Below, piece by piece: positions 1-10,599 of a stretch of DNA of 64,000 nt. The translations under genes and the position numbers were made by a program. This DNA is from Oxytricha trifallax (lineage: Eukaryota > Ciliophora > Spirotrichea > Sporadotrichida > Oxytrichidae). The notes under the pieces are model-generated. The model was not told the DNA's origin. It ran no database searches and worked only from the letters and a program-made list of their open reading frames with translations. The stretch covers positions 1 to 64,000 of the forward strand of contig ARYC01003296.1 of the NCBI GenBank assembly GCA_000711775.1, written 5' to 3'. Positions within the stretch are counted from its first letter, which is position 1; each line of letters starts with the position of its first letter.

Positions 1-432
1 AATTACTCTCTTGATACGATTCACACCTTTGTAAGAGATACCGTTTCGTTTATAAATGTTTGCAACAGATTATGCAGAGATCTTCAACTCAGGGAACTGG
101 CGGTGAAACATAATAGCTCGTTAGTCGAGAGAGAAGTGAGCCCAATACTTCAAAGTTTTTTCATTAATAAGATAGTCAATTTGCTTCTAAAGAAACTTTG
201 ACTTCCTCTTAGGCTAAGAATTCAGCTATTATTACTTTAACTACACAGCTTTCAAGCAGTGAGAGCGAACAGTTGATGGACTACGCTTTAATAGCATTGC
301 AATAGACTTATAGTTCAGTACTGAATTGACTTATTCACTGTATATATCATATTCAAATCGCAGTTTAAACACTAAATCTATATACTCTTCATCATAAATT
401 GACCCCAAAAGCTTGTTATTTTTGTCTCGCAT
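1..432 (-). CDS. IS630/Tc1-type transposase, N-terminal 144 residues (runs off window)
   Basis: An uninterrupted frame with TAA/TAG as Gln, starting at an ATG (begins MRDKNNKLLGSIYDEEYIDL) that is the first after an in-frame TGA and running past base 1. Residues about 90-144 (for example FSLDQRAIMFHRQFPELKIS followed by ANIYKRNGISYKGVNRIK) have the layout of the second helix-turn-helix of Tc1/mariner and IS630 transposases, which binds the terminal repeat. The catalytic DDE domain would lie outside the window. In hypotrich ciliates TBE transposases are known to act in germline DNA elimination; that this copy does so is inference. The frame carries no TGA in what can be seen. Confidence 0.72.
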
Positions 433-514
433 TTAATTAATATCCCCAACCCCTAACAAATTACCTACAAATCAAAGCACTTCTTAAACCTCATTAATTG
501 GTTTTGGGGTTTTG
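1..514 (-). mobile_element. Telomere-bearing (TBE-like) DNA transposon, one end
   Basis: The right-hand end of a cut-and-paste transposon whose other end lies outside the window. The terminus at 499-514 is a G4T4 tract (GGTTTTGGGGTTTTG on the + strand), followed by AAT at 515-517, the 3-base target duplication class known for TBE elements of oxytrichid germlines. The subterminal 55 bases resemble the ends at 17543-17605 and 19381-19435, so all three belong to one terminal-repeat family. A transposase reading frame starts 80 bases inside the end and points inward. It interrupts the - strand dynein tail region. Family assignment rests on the telomeric ends, the AAT duplication and the transposase. 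Confidence 0.82.
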
Positions 515-517
515 AAT

Positions 518-1020
518 AGTTTTCCAGTAATTGTATTCAGACTGCAAAAATTATTTTTTAAATTAATATGAAAAAGTGTAGCATATTATGTATATGTAAG
601 AAAATATATTTTAAATAAGTTTTTTTTAAGGTGTTGAAATTCATTTTTAAAAAGTACCCATTAATTATAAATCTTTTGATAAAATATTAAATTTAATCCT
701 ATCGTCAAATAAATTAAAAAACTAATTTGAAAAAATAATATGAGAAAATTAAATTAAATTTAGGATTATTTTGGAGTTCTATCTTTTTAATAATAAAAAT
801 AGCAATCTTGTAATAAACATTTCACATTAATATATGTTAATTACAAATTCAGAATGTGGTGGTTCTTAAATTTTTAATAATACTACAATAGTTTTTAAAT
901 TAATACTGTTAAATAAGTACACTATTTGAATTTTTTAAATTGTATAATATATGAAACCCTCTTTATTTTCAAACCATTCCAATAGCAATATCTATATTTC
1001 TAATTCCAATTTAAATAATA
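518..1020. other. AT-rich non-coding stretch
   Basis: Between the TBE-like end and the first recognisable dynein tail piece. I see no open frame of note, no repeat shared with other parts of the window and no RNA gene. Confidence 0.6.
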
Positions 1021-1025
1021 TTAGT

Positions 1026-1360
1026 ATACCATGATATTTTAAGTGATCTTTCTCTGTCGATATCTAAGAAAAACTATAAAATTATTTTTAAAAGTAGTCA
1101 CGATCAAGGTTCCACATGAGATATAGAATTTTTTAGGACGTCTATCTCGCTGAAATCTGTCTTCTTTAGGTTATAATAGAATTATAATTAAAAATAATTC
1201 TTTTGCTTAAATTATAAAAAATATTATTTAAAATTATAAAGAGTTCCTCTCTTCTATTTGCAACTTCGCTGACATGCAGGGCTCTTTCAAACTTATCTTG
1301 CAATTAAATAACGAGTCCTCGTATTCTGTCAACTCCTCACTCCTCTGCAAATATTTAAAT
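1026..1360 (-). CDS. Dynein heavy chain tail segment (- cluster)
   Basis: Read on the - strand this gives [19 protein letters not shown] and, after a roughly 75-base AT-rich interruption, [10 protein letters not shown]. It is an inverted near-duplicate of 17606-17910 (+), including the interruption. The order on the - strand (from 3790 down to 1026) follows the N-to-C order of dynein tails. Significance: around 1320-1345 this copy holds the unoccupied version of the site where the + copy carries a TBE-like insertion. Tail sequences are weakly conserved, so assignment rests on co-linearity with the + copy. Confidence 0.65.
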
Positions 1361-1559
1361 CAAAACATAGATAGTTTATCTTAAGTTTTTAAAAATAAAG
1401 CTGTTATGAAATTTTAGATAATTAAAAACTCTGTTAGTAATTTTCTTATTAATCAAAGAAAACAATCTGATGATTGATAACAAATTTTCTATCATTAAAA
1501 TTTTTATAATTTATAATTAGTAAATCAATAAGTTTTATAGAGGTATTCTTCTACAAATC

Positions 1560-1865
1560 CCATTTTGCCCATAACATCATTGATAAGATTTCTTATAAAA
1601 CGAAATTTTCTTGTCCAGGTTATTTACGAAGTCTTATATTTCTGTCAACTCTTCTATGTTCTCTATAAAATAATATATATTTAATTTTTACTGTCAAACT
1701 TTTTATTAATTTGAGGTTATAATGAATTCATATTATTATGACTAAATTTCTCTATAGGTTCCTTGTTGATAACCCCTAAAATCCTTTCCACTTCTTATTC
1801 GATCAACCCATTAGTCTAGTCGATCTTCTTCTTCACACATGTGAACAACACCTTGTTCAACTCGT
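1560..1865 (-). CDS. Dynein heavy chain tail segments (- cluster)
   Basis: Two coding-like blocks on the - strand: 1745-1865 (KIDELNKVLFTCVKKKIDQT, then GLIEQEVERILGVINKEPIE) and 1560-1660 (NIEELTEIQDFVNNLDKKIS, then NDVMGKMGFVEEYL in a shifted frame). Helical, charged composition and the NxxEL...L.FV pattern are typical of the dynein tail just before the linker. No counterpart was found in the + cluster, so these may be segments that only this cluster supplies. The frame change between the blocks could be a small IES, an intron or decay. Confidence 0.5.
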
Positions 1866-2139
1866 CAATTTTATGTAAATTTTATAATAAAAGTTCGAAA
1901 TTAAATTTTCAAAATTAAAATATAGGATATGTACAATTTATTAGTAAAATTATAAAGATCTTATAAAATCAAAAAAATCAGCTAAACATTATTTGGAAAC
2001 ATATAAAAGTTTATTTTCAAAATCCAACATTGTCATATTTTAGAGTTTCTTAATTTTATATTAATTAGAAATAATATATTGAATATAATTTCATTTTTTT
2101 ATAGCAGGTATAAAATAAAATTATTCAAAAAGTAATTCC

Positions 2140-2340
2140 TCTACTGGTGGAGATAGTTCTACAATATTAATTTAAACTAAATGTTTATTAAGTTAATTAA
2201 TTAATTTATTTTAAACAAATATTGAAAATAATTTAATAAGAAATAACTACATAGTTCTACCTTGTTATTAGCATTTTTTTAAAACTCAAATATATCTTAA
2301 GAATGAACTTCTTAGATTTCAATGGAATTTAGGTTAGCTC
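2140..2340 (-). pseudogene. Decayed copy of dynein tail segment '[11 protein letters not shown]'
   Basis: The - strand reads KKFILKIYLSF near 2290 and, about 130 bases on, IVELSPPVEELLFEQFYF. The first matches [20 protein letters not shown] at 14550-14615 (+) but has shifted frame after LSF. The pattern (hydrophobic strand, then a feP-like strand) is the known tail motif preceding the helical bundle. It looks like the degenerate member of the pair, with the + copy as the better one. Confidence 0.5.
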
Positions 2341-2424
2341 ACAATCTTCTTAATGAAAATCTTTCTGGATTGAGTTATATTTTATTACAATACTTAGTTA
2401 TTATAGTAATTTATTTCAGTCATA

Positions 2425-2795
2425 TTGTTCAAAATTTAACAGATTGTTTAAAATAATTGAGTCACTCATGAAACCCGTAATTTGATCTAGCGTCTTTAGA
2501 TAAATAGCGACTGAGTTTTCAAAGCACTGCCTGACTGCCCTCTCATACAGCATGTTGAGCAGGATCTAGAACTAAGACATGTCGTTGATAAATGACTCTG
2601 GGATCTGCTCCTCCTTGCTAAAACCAATTAAGGTGTGATAAAACTTACAATTGCTTTGACTGATAACTGGCAGCCTGGCGCCTCTGGAAGTTTATTTCCT
2701 TGATTCTCTTAGCTTCAGTTGCGATCATGCTGTGGATTTCATATTAAGAATCGAACATGCAATTTCTCACTTCTCTTATGACTTCACCAGCTTGT
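2425..2795 (-). CDS. Dynein heavy chain tail segment with a 31-base intron (- cluster)
   Basis: On the - strand: GEVIREVRNCMFDSQYEIHS..., intron 2618-2648 (GTAAGT...TTTAG), then KEEQIPESFINDMSQFQILL and [33 protein letters not shown]. The 'LL..L....LR..V.nSv..Yl.f' helix is typical of axonemal dynein tails. Bases 2475-2498 recur exactly (24 bases, opposite strand) at 14363-14386, with similarity ending sharply on both sides. The + cluster has no other trace of this exon, so the block behaves like an inverted MDS whose pointer is kept in the + copy. Confidence 0.65.
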
Positions 2796-3579
2796 AAACT
2801 ATCATTAAATTAAAAGTGAAGACCAATTAAGTTAAAATTTTACCATCTTATATCAAAATTGATTGAGCTTATTTGAAACTTTTATTCGGAGAATTTTTTC
2901 ATGTTCACATTTTAAAAAATTTATAGTTTTAATATCTTATCAAAGTTCAAAACTAATTTAACTTAATTAATAAACTTTCACATTAACTATCATTATTAAT
3001 TAAAAGAATTGAATTTAATCAAAATTGTAATTAAATTTATCATTTCTAATAAAATTATAAATTCGTTACGGTTATAGATTTTTTTTTATTATGCTTAATA
3101 AAGCAATATGATTAATTCCTTATAAATTTTAAATAAGTAAGGTCAAAATAATCGAAATTTGACTCTTATATTTTTCAAAAATACTACAACAAACCAATTT
3201 AACCTAGATAATTTAATTCAATTATCCTAAAAAATAAATTTTACAATAATAAATCATGTTTATCTAATTTAGCTTAGTGCAGCTTATTCGTCATATTACC
3301 TTTTAAATTAAAATTGTGGTTATCTCTCTGGAATATTAATTTATATTATGTTTTTAAATCATAAATTATTATAATATTCAAAAAAGAGATTAAATTTCAT
3401 AATTTTTTTAAAAGATATCTATAAGTCCTTTTCTTTCAGTCTCTCCAATAATTCTCTCACTAACAGGAACAAACTTCTTATTTAAATGCATCTTAAATAG
3501 TTTTTTTTTTAAATATTATTATGCTCAGTTTAACATTATGAAAACAACCATACCTTACATGTGAGCGTGTATTCTAGAA

Positions 3580-3790
3580 TATAATACTATACCCTATAAA
3601 TCTCTAAACCTCTTATCCCTTATGTTGGCCTAGAACGCTTTAAATGAACTGATGTAGTAGGAGATGCGCGTCTTCTGCTCGTCATCTATTATAAATTTAT
3701 AAATTTATAAATTTTGAATCATGTAGTAGTACTTCATTATCAACTCTGCGTCTTCGCGGTGCTTTCTAGCTTCCTCTATTCTTCAATTAA
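3580..3790 (-). CDS. Dynein heavy chain N-terminal tail segment (- cluster)
   Basis: Encodes [20 protein letters not shown], then [19 protein letters not shown] and [13 protein letters not shown] on the - strand. It is about 95% identical, inverted, to 13272-13475 (+), differing by a short AT-rich replacement in the middle (3690-3715). Both members read open. Assignment to the dynein tail is by position: it is the most upstream piece in both clusters. Confidence 0.55.
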
Positions 3791-4918
3791 TTATCATAAT
3801 TTTATCAAAAGATGGTAATCTTTTTATTCGGTTTGAATTTCTTCATTAAAAGGTTAGCATTTAAATTTTCATGATGAGAATTCCTCTTTTTCACTTCATT
3901 TAAACATGAAAACTATAATTCTGATAAAAAAAATATTTTAATTTACATATTTTTCAATCAATAATTTATGACATTAATAAATACACTCCTCAATCTAAGC
4001 CGGGATACCCCTCAACACTCCGTCCTTATACCTCATCCCGATAATATAAAATATATTTTTTATAAGAATTTCTTTTTCAAATATAGAATCTAACTTGATT
4101 ATTACATTCATGTTTACATTATATACAATTTAGTTTATTGAATTTATTTTATCCGTCGATTTTTTTACACAAGATCTTATAAGAATATAATTTAAATTAA
4201 AATTTTAAAGAATATTTTTGTAAACATAATTGTTCCGAACGAAATCCCCCCCCCCACCCCCATTAAAATATCCCATTTTATATGAAAAATCATATCATCA
4301 ATGCCTAAATCGACTTCGTTCTTGACATATCTTCATATACACATATTTAAATATAAAATTCCTTATAAAAATATTTTCAAACATTTTTTCCCATAATTGA
4401 TATATTTTATATATAAAAATAAAATAATTTTTTATTTTTTTATTTTCTCTGCTTTCGTCATCAATTTTGTGCACATACTCCTACAGGAAAATATTTAATT
4501 TATGAGTAATTCTTATATAATCATAATTATCATAATTTTAAATGATTGAATTTATAATTTTAAAATTTAGATTTATTTGATTTTACCTATATACTAATAA
4601 TGTGATAATGTGTTTTTAATATTGATTCTTTAAAATAATTTTTTTTGGTTTTAAGATTATTTTTATAAAATTCTTAATTTAAGTTGGATATCATAATTAT
4701 AAAAATTTTCTCAATTCAAGTTAATATTATATTATCTTAATTGTACATTTCTTATAATATCCTCTTTTAGTAATTTAAGACAAGAATGAAGCTATTTACA
4801 TTTATAATAAATTTCATTTTAATTAAATCATTAAAAATCAGATTCTCCAAACAAATTTCATATAAAATTAAATGTTAGTCTTAAATAAGATTTTAGAATT
4901 TTTATTCTTATCATCTTA

Positions 4919-5671
4919 AGGTATTATTTTTGAGTGTAAGAAAATTTTAAATTAATCAACATTGATGATTTATTGAATATATAAAAAGTCTTAAAATACA
5001 TAGTAATAAGGAAATGTGTGATTCTTAAAGCAAATTGACGATCAACTATCTCGAGGTGTATATTACAAAAAGTTGCAAGATATTCTCATTATCCGCACAG
5101 CTGTGGGAATATTGTCCAAATCTCATCCGCTTCAGCCCAGATAAGTCTTTATTCACCCATTTGAGTAGGAAACCTCTCTGGGCTTTTAATGCCCTATTTT
5201 TAATAATTTCTTAATTAAATATAATAAAAATAGGGATTAGATTTTAACTTTTAATAAAAAATTAAAAATATTAAACTAAGTTTAATTTCTCTTAAGAGAA
5301 TTTTAATTACAGATAAGCTATTAATTTAACTAAATGCGTAAATTAATATTACTATATTTAATATATTTAATTAAGAAATTATTAAAAATAGGGCATTAAA
5401 AGCCCAGAGAGGTTTCCTACTCAAATGGGTGAATAAAGACTTATCTGGGCTGAAGCGGATGAGATTTGGACAATATTCCGCACAGCTGTGCGGATAATGA
5501 GAATATCTTGCAACTTTTTGTAATATACACCTCGAGATAGTTGATCGTCAATTTGCTTTAAGAATCACACATTTCCTTATTACTATGTATTTTAAGACTT
5601 TTTATATATTCAATAAATCATCAATGTTGATTAATTTAAAAATTTTCTTACAATCAAAAAATAATACCTTA
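4919..5671. repeat. Near-perfect inverted repeat, arms about 310 bases, loop about 115 bases
   Basis: Arms 4919-5228 and 5343-5671 are close to identical in reverse complement over their whole length; I found a one-base length difference (GTGGG versus GTGCGG at the arm positions near 5113 and 5486) and few others. The RNA or single strand would form a very long hairpin. The arms show no protein-coding pattern. Such identity in AT-rich DNA suggests a young insertion or ongoing gene conversion. Confidence 0.9.
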
Positions 5672-5934
5672 TTATCTATTTTTTCTTCTTCAATTACAAA
5701 ATCAAGGTAAAATTTAAATTTATAATATTCAGTTAAGGAAAAAAATTCTTATAACAAATATATAAAAGAACCTAAATACAAAAGAGAATAACTTATGTAA
5801 TTTAATTATTCATATTTTAAACTAGGTATTAAAAAAAATACTATTACAAATTTTAAATAGACTAATTTTATCTTGTGGCAATATTTAATAAAGAAAAGGT
5901 ATATAAGAATTATTAATGTTTAATTTTTATTGAG

Positions 5935-6265
5935 AGACGAGCATGGAGCACTAATCGGTGCGGTGTCTGATGTAGTTGGAATGCGAGGGACATGGCCTCC
6001 TGGACTAAGCTACTGTAACTCAACTGTGCAGACTAGGTAGCTCCGAAGAGCCATAAGTTCCACTACTAGGTACTACTAACTACAGCTAAGAGAGCTATCA
6101 CAGTCGCAAATGAAGGCGCAACAATCTTGAAATCTTTCATGTTGATAACCTAATTGCTAAGATCCTCATTGATATCTCTAAGTGTCAAGATTAAGAAAAA
6201 AATAAATTAGTAAAACCGACCCAACTAGTGAGCACAGGATTACCCTCTACCTACTGAATACGAGT
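5935..6265. other. GC-rich segment inside the nested foldback, possible captured exon
   Basis: Base composition jumps above the surroundings. Both strands are open for about 90 codons with TAA/TAG as Gln: the - strand gives INMKDFKIVAPSFATVIALL followed by AVVSSTQQWNLWLFGATQS, which looks like a membrane segment; the + strand gives DEHGALIGAVSDVVGMRGTW. I do not recognise either. No match elsewhere in the window. It may be an MDS of an unrelated gene or a gene fragment carried by the element. Confidence 0.4.
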
Positions 6266-7680
6266 CAGATACTAGAGGTCCAGAAAAATTCCGTAGACAA
6301 AAAAATAAAAATAATCAAACTAACTAACCACTGCTAAAACAGTTTGAAATTTGTGTGCTCAATAAACATTAAACATTAATAATGATTTCCTCTAGTTTGG
6401 GGTATTTAATATTAGAGAACAATTTTGATTTCTTTCGAATATAAATTGAATTGCTTTGACTAATTATGATTTATCAATTGTTCTAATTTTATTCATATAA
6501 TAATAGATCAACTCATAATAATATTTTCGTTTTTCATGAAGAATTTCGTTCCTGAATATGTCAGAAATTAATTTAAAATGTATTTCAAACTTAAAAGAAA
6601 TATGTAATAAGTAACATATAGTAAACAGAATAGTAATTATATGTTGTTCTTCTTTTTTTTAAATCTTTTAATTTAATTACTAGAAGATAATTAAATTCTT
6701 GATTAAGAGTAATAATTTCTTTTGAGGGAAATATTCTGATTAGTGATGCCTCCCCTAGGAAAATTTTATCCACCATTAGAAAGTTTCCGATCTCAACTTT
6801 AATAATATGTATCCTAACTAACATATTAAAGTTATTTTCAAAAAGTTTTAAGTTATATCAATCAATAATCCCATTCTATATTTTAAAATAAATATATAAT
6901 AAAATAAAGTTTGATTAAGATTTAAATTATTTTGATAAAATTTAATAAATGTTATTAGAATTAAAAATATTATTCGATGTAAAAATGTCAATTTTATAAA
7001 CATAATTATGATAAAGATTTCAAAAAATTAAAAACAATTTATTTATACAATTGAGGTTCGAGACTTCCATGGGTCCGTAAATTTCCTCAAGACCTATTCT
7101 AAATTAATTTTATCATTAAACAATTTTTTATTTTTATATAAATTCATTAATAAAGAATTTATTTCTATCATGATTTTATTCTAAACATAAAATTATAAAT
7201 AAATTATATAAAATTCTCATGATTCCATAGTTGACACTAGATTATAATTATTGATATCTTATTGAGTTTTAAAAGATATTAGGTATTTAAAAAATAGCTT
7301 TTAAAAACTAAATATTGTATTTTTAAAATTCAAAAATTAATTATAATTGATTAAATAATTATGAAAAAGATAAAGATTTAGTAATATATTAATTAATAAA
7401 TAACTAAATTATGTTACTTTAATGAAATATATTTAAATCATTTTTGCATCATCTTTTTTATTTCAAAGTATAAAGTATTAAAAAATGAAAATTAAAAAAA
7501 ATTAAGTAAAATGAGAAAAAATAAAAGCGATTTATACCTTATATTATTTAATAAGGAATAATATATACTTTAATATTTAAAAATACTATAATTAAAAACA
7601 CATATATTAATATATTAGTTTAGATATTGGGATTGAGATAATTTAATTATGATCATTTAAGAATTACTTATAAATTTAAT
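6266..7680. other. AT-rich interior of the nested foldback
   Basis: No convincing coding frame; a 77-codon frame on the - strand (6591-6824) lacks composition or motif support. No further internal repeat was noticed. Confidence 0.5.
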
Positions 7681-8904
7681 ATTTTTCTTTAGGAGTATGT
7701 CCACAAAATTGATGACGGACGATAAAAAAATAAAAAAGTAAAAAGAAATTTTTATAAAATTATTTACTTATATATAAAATATATCAATTATGGGAAAAAA
7801 TGTTTGAAAATATTTTTAAAATGAATTTTATATATAAATATGTGTATATGATGATATGTCAAGAATTAAGTCGATTTAGGCCTTGATGATATGATTTTTC
7901 ATATAAAATGGGATATTTTAATGGGGATGTGGGGTAGGGGGGTATGGATATCTCGTTCGGAACACATAATATTTAATATTAAGAATGTATTTTATTTTTT
8001 AAATTTTAAATATCTTAAATCAACTCCATTTTATCATTATTCAAAAATCAGACATATAGTTTTATATTAATTCTGATAGATCTTTTGCAATTATAATTAT
8101 AAAATAGTATACAAAATATGACTATTTTTTTGGATCTATGACGAATGAAGTTTATTAAGTTATTTAAATTCTCAACAACAAAAACTTGTGAATTTAAGTT
8201 AATATCATTTTTATAAAGAAATTCTTTTATAATTTGTATATAAGTTTTATACTAAGAAGATTTAGAGTAAAAAAAGGTTTACGGATAAAGTGAATTTAAT
8301 AAAATAACTTTTACACTACAATAAAGAAAGGCATGATCGAGTTAGATTCACTGTCAAAAAAATTCATTTAAGAAAGGTATTTTATATAGCAGGCAGGGGT
8401 GGGAGGTAAGTGGAAAAGTTATTTATTTTTATTTTGAAAAGGAATACGGGGAGGGGGGCTAATTATATGGTGGGGAAGAGGTGGGAGGTGGTGAGTGGTA
8501 TCTTGGTTAGAACAAATATTCATTTTATCTAAATGCATATTCTTTCATATTATTGTATTCATGTGCTTATTATATTACAAAAAAAAATAAATAAATTAGG
8601 ACATCAATAATATAAGTTTTGTTGTTAATATAGTACCTTTCATTGCATAATGTTTATTTTATACTGAAAAAGTAGAAACTATTCTAAGAGCAATTATAAA
8701 TACAGATTTTTCTCAAATTAATATTAGATTAATTTAATTTTTTTAAAAAGAGCTTTCTATCTAAATGTAAATTCTTAAAAGTTCATAAAGGTTTAAATAT
8801 AAGTTGATATTTAAAAAATTGTGAAGTTTATTATATCGATTGGGTACTTGTACTTTTGAAAATAAGTATATTATATACTATTAGTTACATTATAGCTTTA
8901 TTTT

Positions 8905-9130
8905 CTCTTCAGCATACTTTCAATTTATGTGTTCATAACGAGCTTACCCTCCAAAGTTTTAATGAGAATATCGAGTGAGGATTTCACAACCTCGATTAGT
9001 GTGTTGAATCTCGCAATTTCTTAAAGCAGGACCGAGTTCATGGACTCATCGTATCTGAATGGGTACTTCTTCTCCACTTCCTTGATCTTGAAGGGCTCTC
9101 TGATTTGGTACAGTATCTCTCTTGCCATTT
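8905..9130 (-). CDS. Dynein heavy chain C-terminal MDS, inverted relative to its gene
   Basis: Reads MAREILYQIREPFKIKEVEK, KYPFRYDESMNSVLLQEIAR and FNTLIEVVKSSLDILIKTLE, the strongly conserved block between AAA6 and the C-terminal domain of axonemal dyneins (family pattern KYP..YeESMNtVLvQE..RfN.L). It is missing from the + copy. Its start (9118-9130) matches 31514-31526 over 13 bases, AAATGGCAAGAGA, and its end (8905-8929) matches 31572-31596 over 24 of 25 bases; joining through both overlaps keeps frame and leads into [14 protein letters not shown]. That is the expected structure of an inverted macronuclear-destined segment with two pointers. Confidence 0.9.
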
Positions 9131-9584
9131 ATAGATTGCTGAGATTAAAAGGAATTATTTTATCTGAACCTAAGTTCTCATTTCACTATAAAAAACTATC
9201 ACAAAGTTTATATTTTAATTGTTTTTATAAATAAGTAATGACTCTAAAATTTATATAACTATTAATCAAGGACTCTAATTTAATATTTAATAAGTTTTTA
9301 TATTTAAAAAAATTGGCTTACATATTCTATTATTAATTTAAAATTGAGTATAGAATATTGTGGAAAGGTTCAGGCACTAGTTAATTAGAGATTTGCACAA
9401 ACTTCTTTCAAATTTCGAAAATTCAAATATCATTAAGTAAAATTTTTTGAAGTTAATATCAAAATGCATATTTTTTAATTAATAATTTCAATTCTTTTAG
9501 ATAGTATAATTAATTAAAACTTGTTTATAATCTATAGAATACTAAAATAAAATAACTTATTTATTTAATTGTACCTAAGTTCCT

Positions 9585-9905
9585 CCTTAGGAATTCTTAA
9601 ACTCTCTTCTTTATTATTCTGAGCCATTTATTGAGCAACCAGACTTATGCCCACTTAGGAACCAGTATCGCTCTTTATCCTAAAATTATGTTTTATTTTA
9701 TTTTAAAAGAGTGAAATATTATAATATTAAGATTTAAATAATTTATAAAAATTTATATTTTTACATTCTCTTTTTCAGCTTACACCTCCATGATTATTAA
9801 CATGTATAATAAAAATAAAATTTTCATCTATAGTAATTAAATTTGTGGATTATCATATTAAAAATATATTTATAGAGATTGAAGCATCTCAATTTTCTTC
9901 AATTT
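9585..9905 (-). CDS. Dynein AAA6-region fragments (- cluster)
   Basis: 9590-9712 is an inverted near-duplicate of 29640-29760 (+), reading GISLVAQQMAQNNEQECLRI then PKEELR. 9868-9902 matches 29470-29510 (KIEMLQSL versus KELEMLQSL). Order on the - strand agrees with the + copy. Sequence between the two blocks is AT-rich and has diverged more, as expected for introns or IESs. Confidence 0.6.
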
Positions 9906-9917
9906 GAAGTTTTGAAA

Positions 9918-10562
9918 AAATGTTCTAACCAAGATACCCCTCTCCACCATTAAACGAGATATTATTCACCCCTTCCTATCCCTCTCCCTATCCTAGACCG
10001 AAAACCCCTTAACACCCTTGAATTTATATCTTCATAATCTAGAATCTAACTTTATAACGAAATTTTCGGTTATATATTTCTATATTATTATTTTTCTCAC
10101 AGTTTTCAGTACTTTTATAATGGTTTTATTTCCACATGACTCCTATAATATTTATATTATAATCATTTTTGACTATCATTCATAAATATTATATTGTATT
10201 TAAAATAAATTGAATAAATTTTCTTTCTTCTATATATTGATAAATAGTCAATAGATTTGTTTATATATGAATTTCAGATTGTATATAAATTATATTATAT
10301 GCATAAGTTCATGTATCACAAATCATGATGAAAGAAGTAAAATCTATGAGAAATAAATTAATATTAGAATAATATAAACGAGAATCCAGTATTGAGTAAG
10401 ATTCAGAATTTTAAAATTAAATTTTTATTTGTACTAGGGATTTCATAGGGGAGGAGTGTTTCAGTTTAGGTTATAAGGAAGGAGGTATAGAGAGGGGTCA
10501 TGTGGAGAAATTATATTAAGGGGGTTTGGGAAGGATGTGGTAAAAGCTTTCTCAATTTATAC
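9918..10562. mobile_element. Foldback element inserted in the - dynein cluster
   Basis: Starts GTTCTAACCAAGATACCCCTC and has a C-rich band, mirrored at 10420-10560 by a G-rich band ending near GGAAGGATGTGGTAAAAGC. The left end equals the right end of the 3985-8520 element. On either side the sequence is co-linear with uninterrupted + dynein DNA (29385-29510), so the + copy shows the empty site. Arms have drifted, suggesting an older insertion than the inverted repeat at 4919. Confidence 0.65.
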
Positions 10563-10599
10563 AAATATATCTTGTATCTTTCTAGCGAATACAATTCTG

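Larger units (their letters stand above)
4233..7963. mobile_element. Nested foldback element with about 280-base inverted arms
   Basis: Begins GTTCCGAACGAAATCC and ends with its complement (CGTTCGGAAC at 7953-7963). The arms run through 4233-4510 and 7680-7963 with matching blocks (C-run, TATGAAAAATCATATCATCA, 'catcaattttgtg.acatactcct'). Left flank ACATAATT and right flank ACATAATA suggest a 7-8 base target duplication. The arm sequence is related to the element at 20846-21755. It carries an inner inverted repeat (4919-5671) and a GC-rich segment (5935-6265). Confidence 0.75.
3985..8520. mobile_element. Long-arm foldback element (outer)
   Basis: Left arm about 3985-4230 and right arm about 7985-8520 are inverted and similar: the left begins (TC)AATCTAAGCCGGGATACCCC and the right ends GTGGTATCTTGGTTAGAAC; both continue through a C-rich/G-rich band into 'atcaagttagattcta'-like and 'ggataaa.tgaatt.aataaa' sequence. 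The same termini (TTCTAACCAAGATACC) occur at 9920. A second foldback is inserted between the arms. It lies between tail and C-terminal pieces of the - dynein cluster. No transposase is seen, so it is non-autonomous or eroded. Confidence 0.65.

Noticed and set aside
1-329. Ser/Gln-rich coding frame on the + strand (STQGTGGETQQ..., SSQAKNSAIITLTTQLSSSE)
   Set aside because: The opposite strand gives a 144-codon frame with an IS630/Tc1 helix-turn-helix, which explains the same bases better.
499-514. Real telomere or chromosome end
   Set aside because: Only about two repeat units, followed by AAT and ordinary sequence, and the same tract recurs as transposon ends at 14834, 17605 and 19435.
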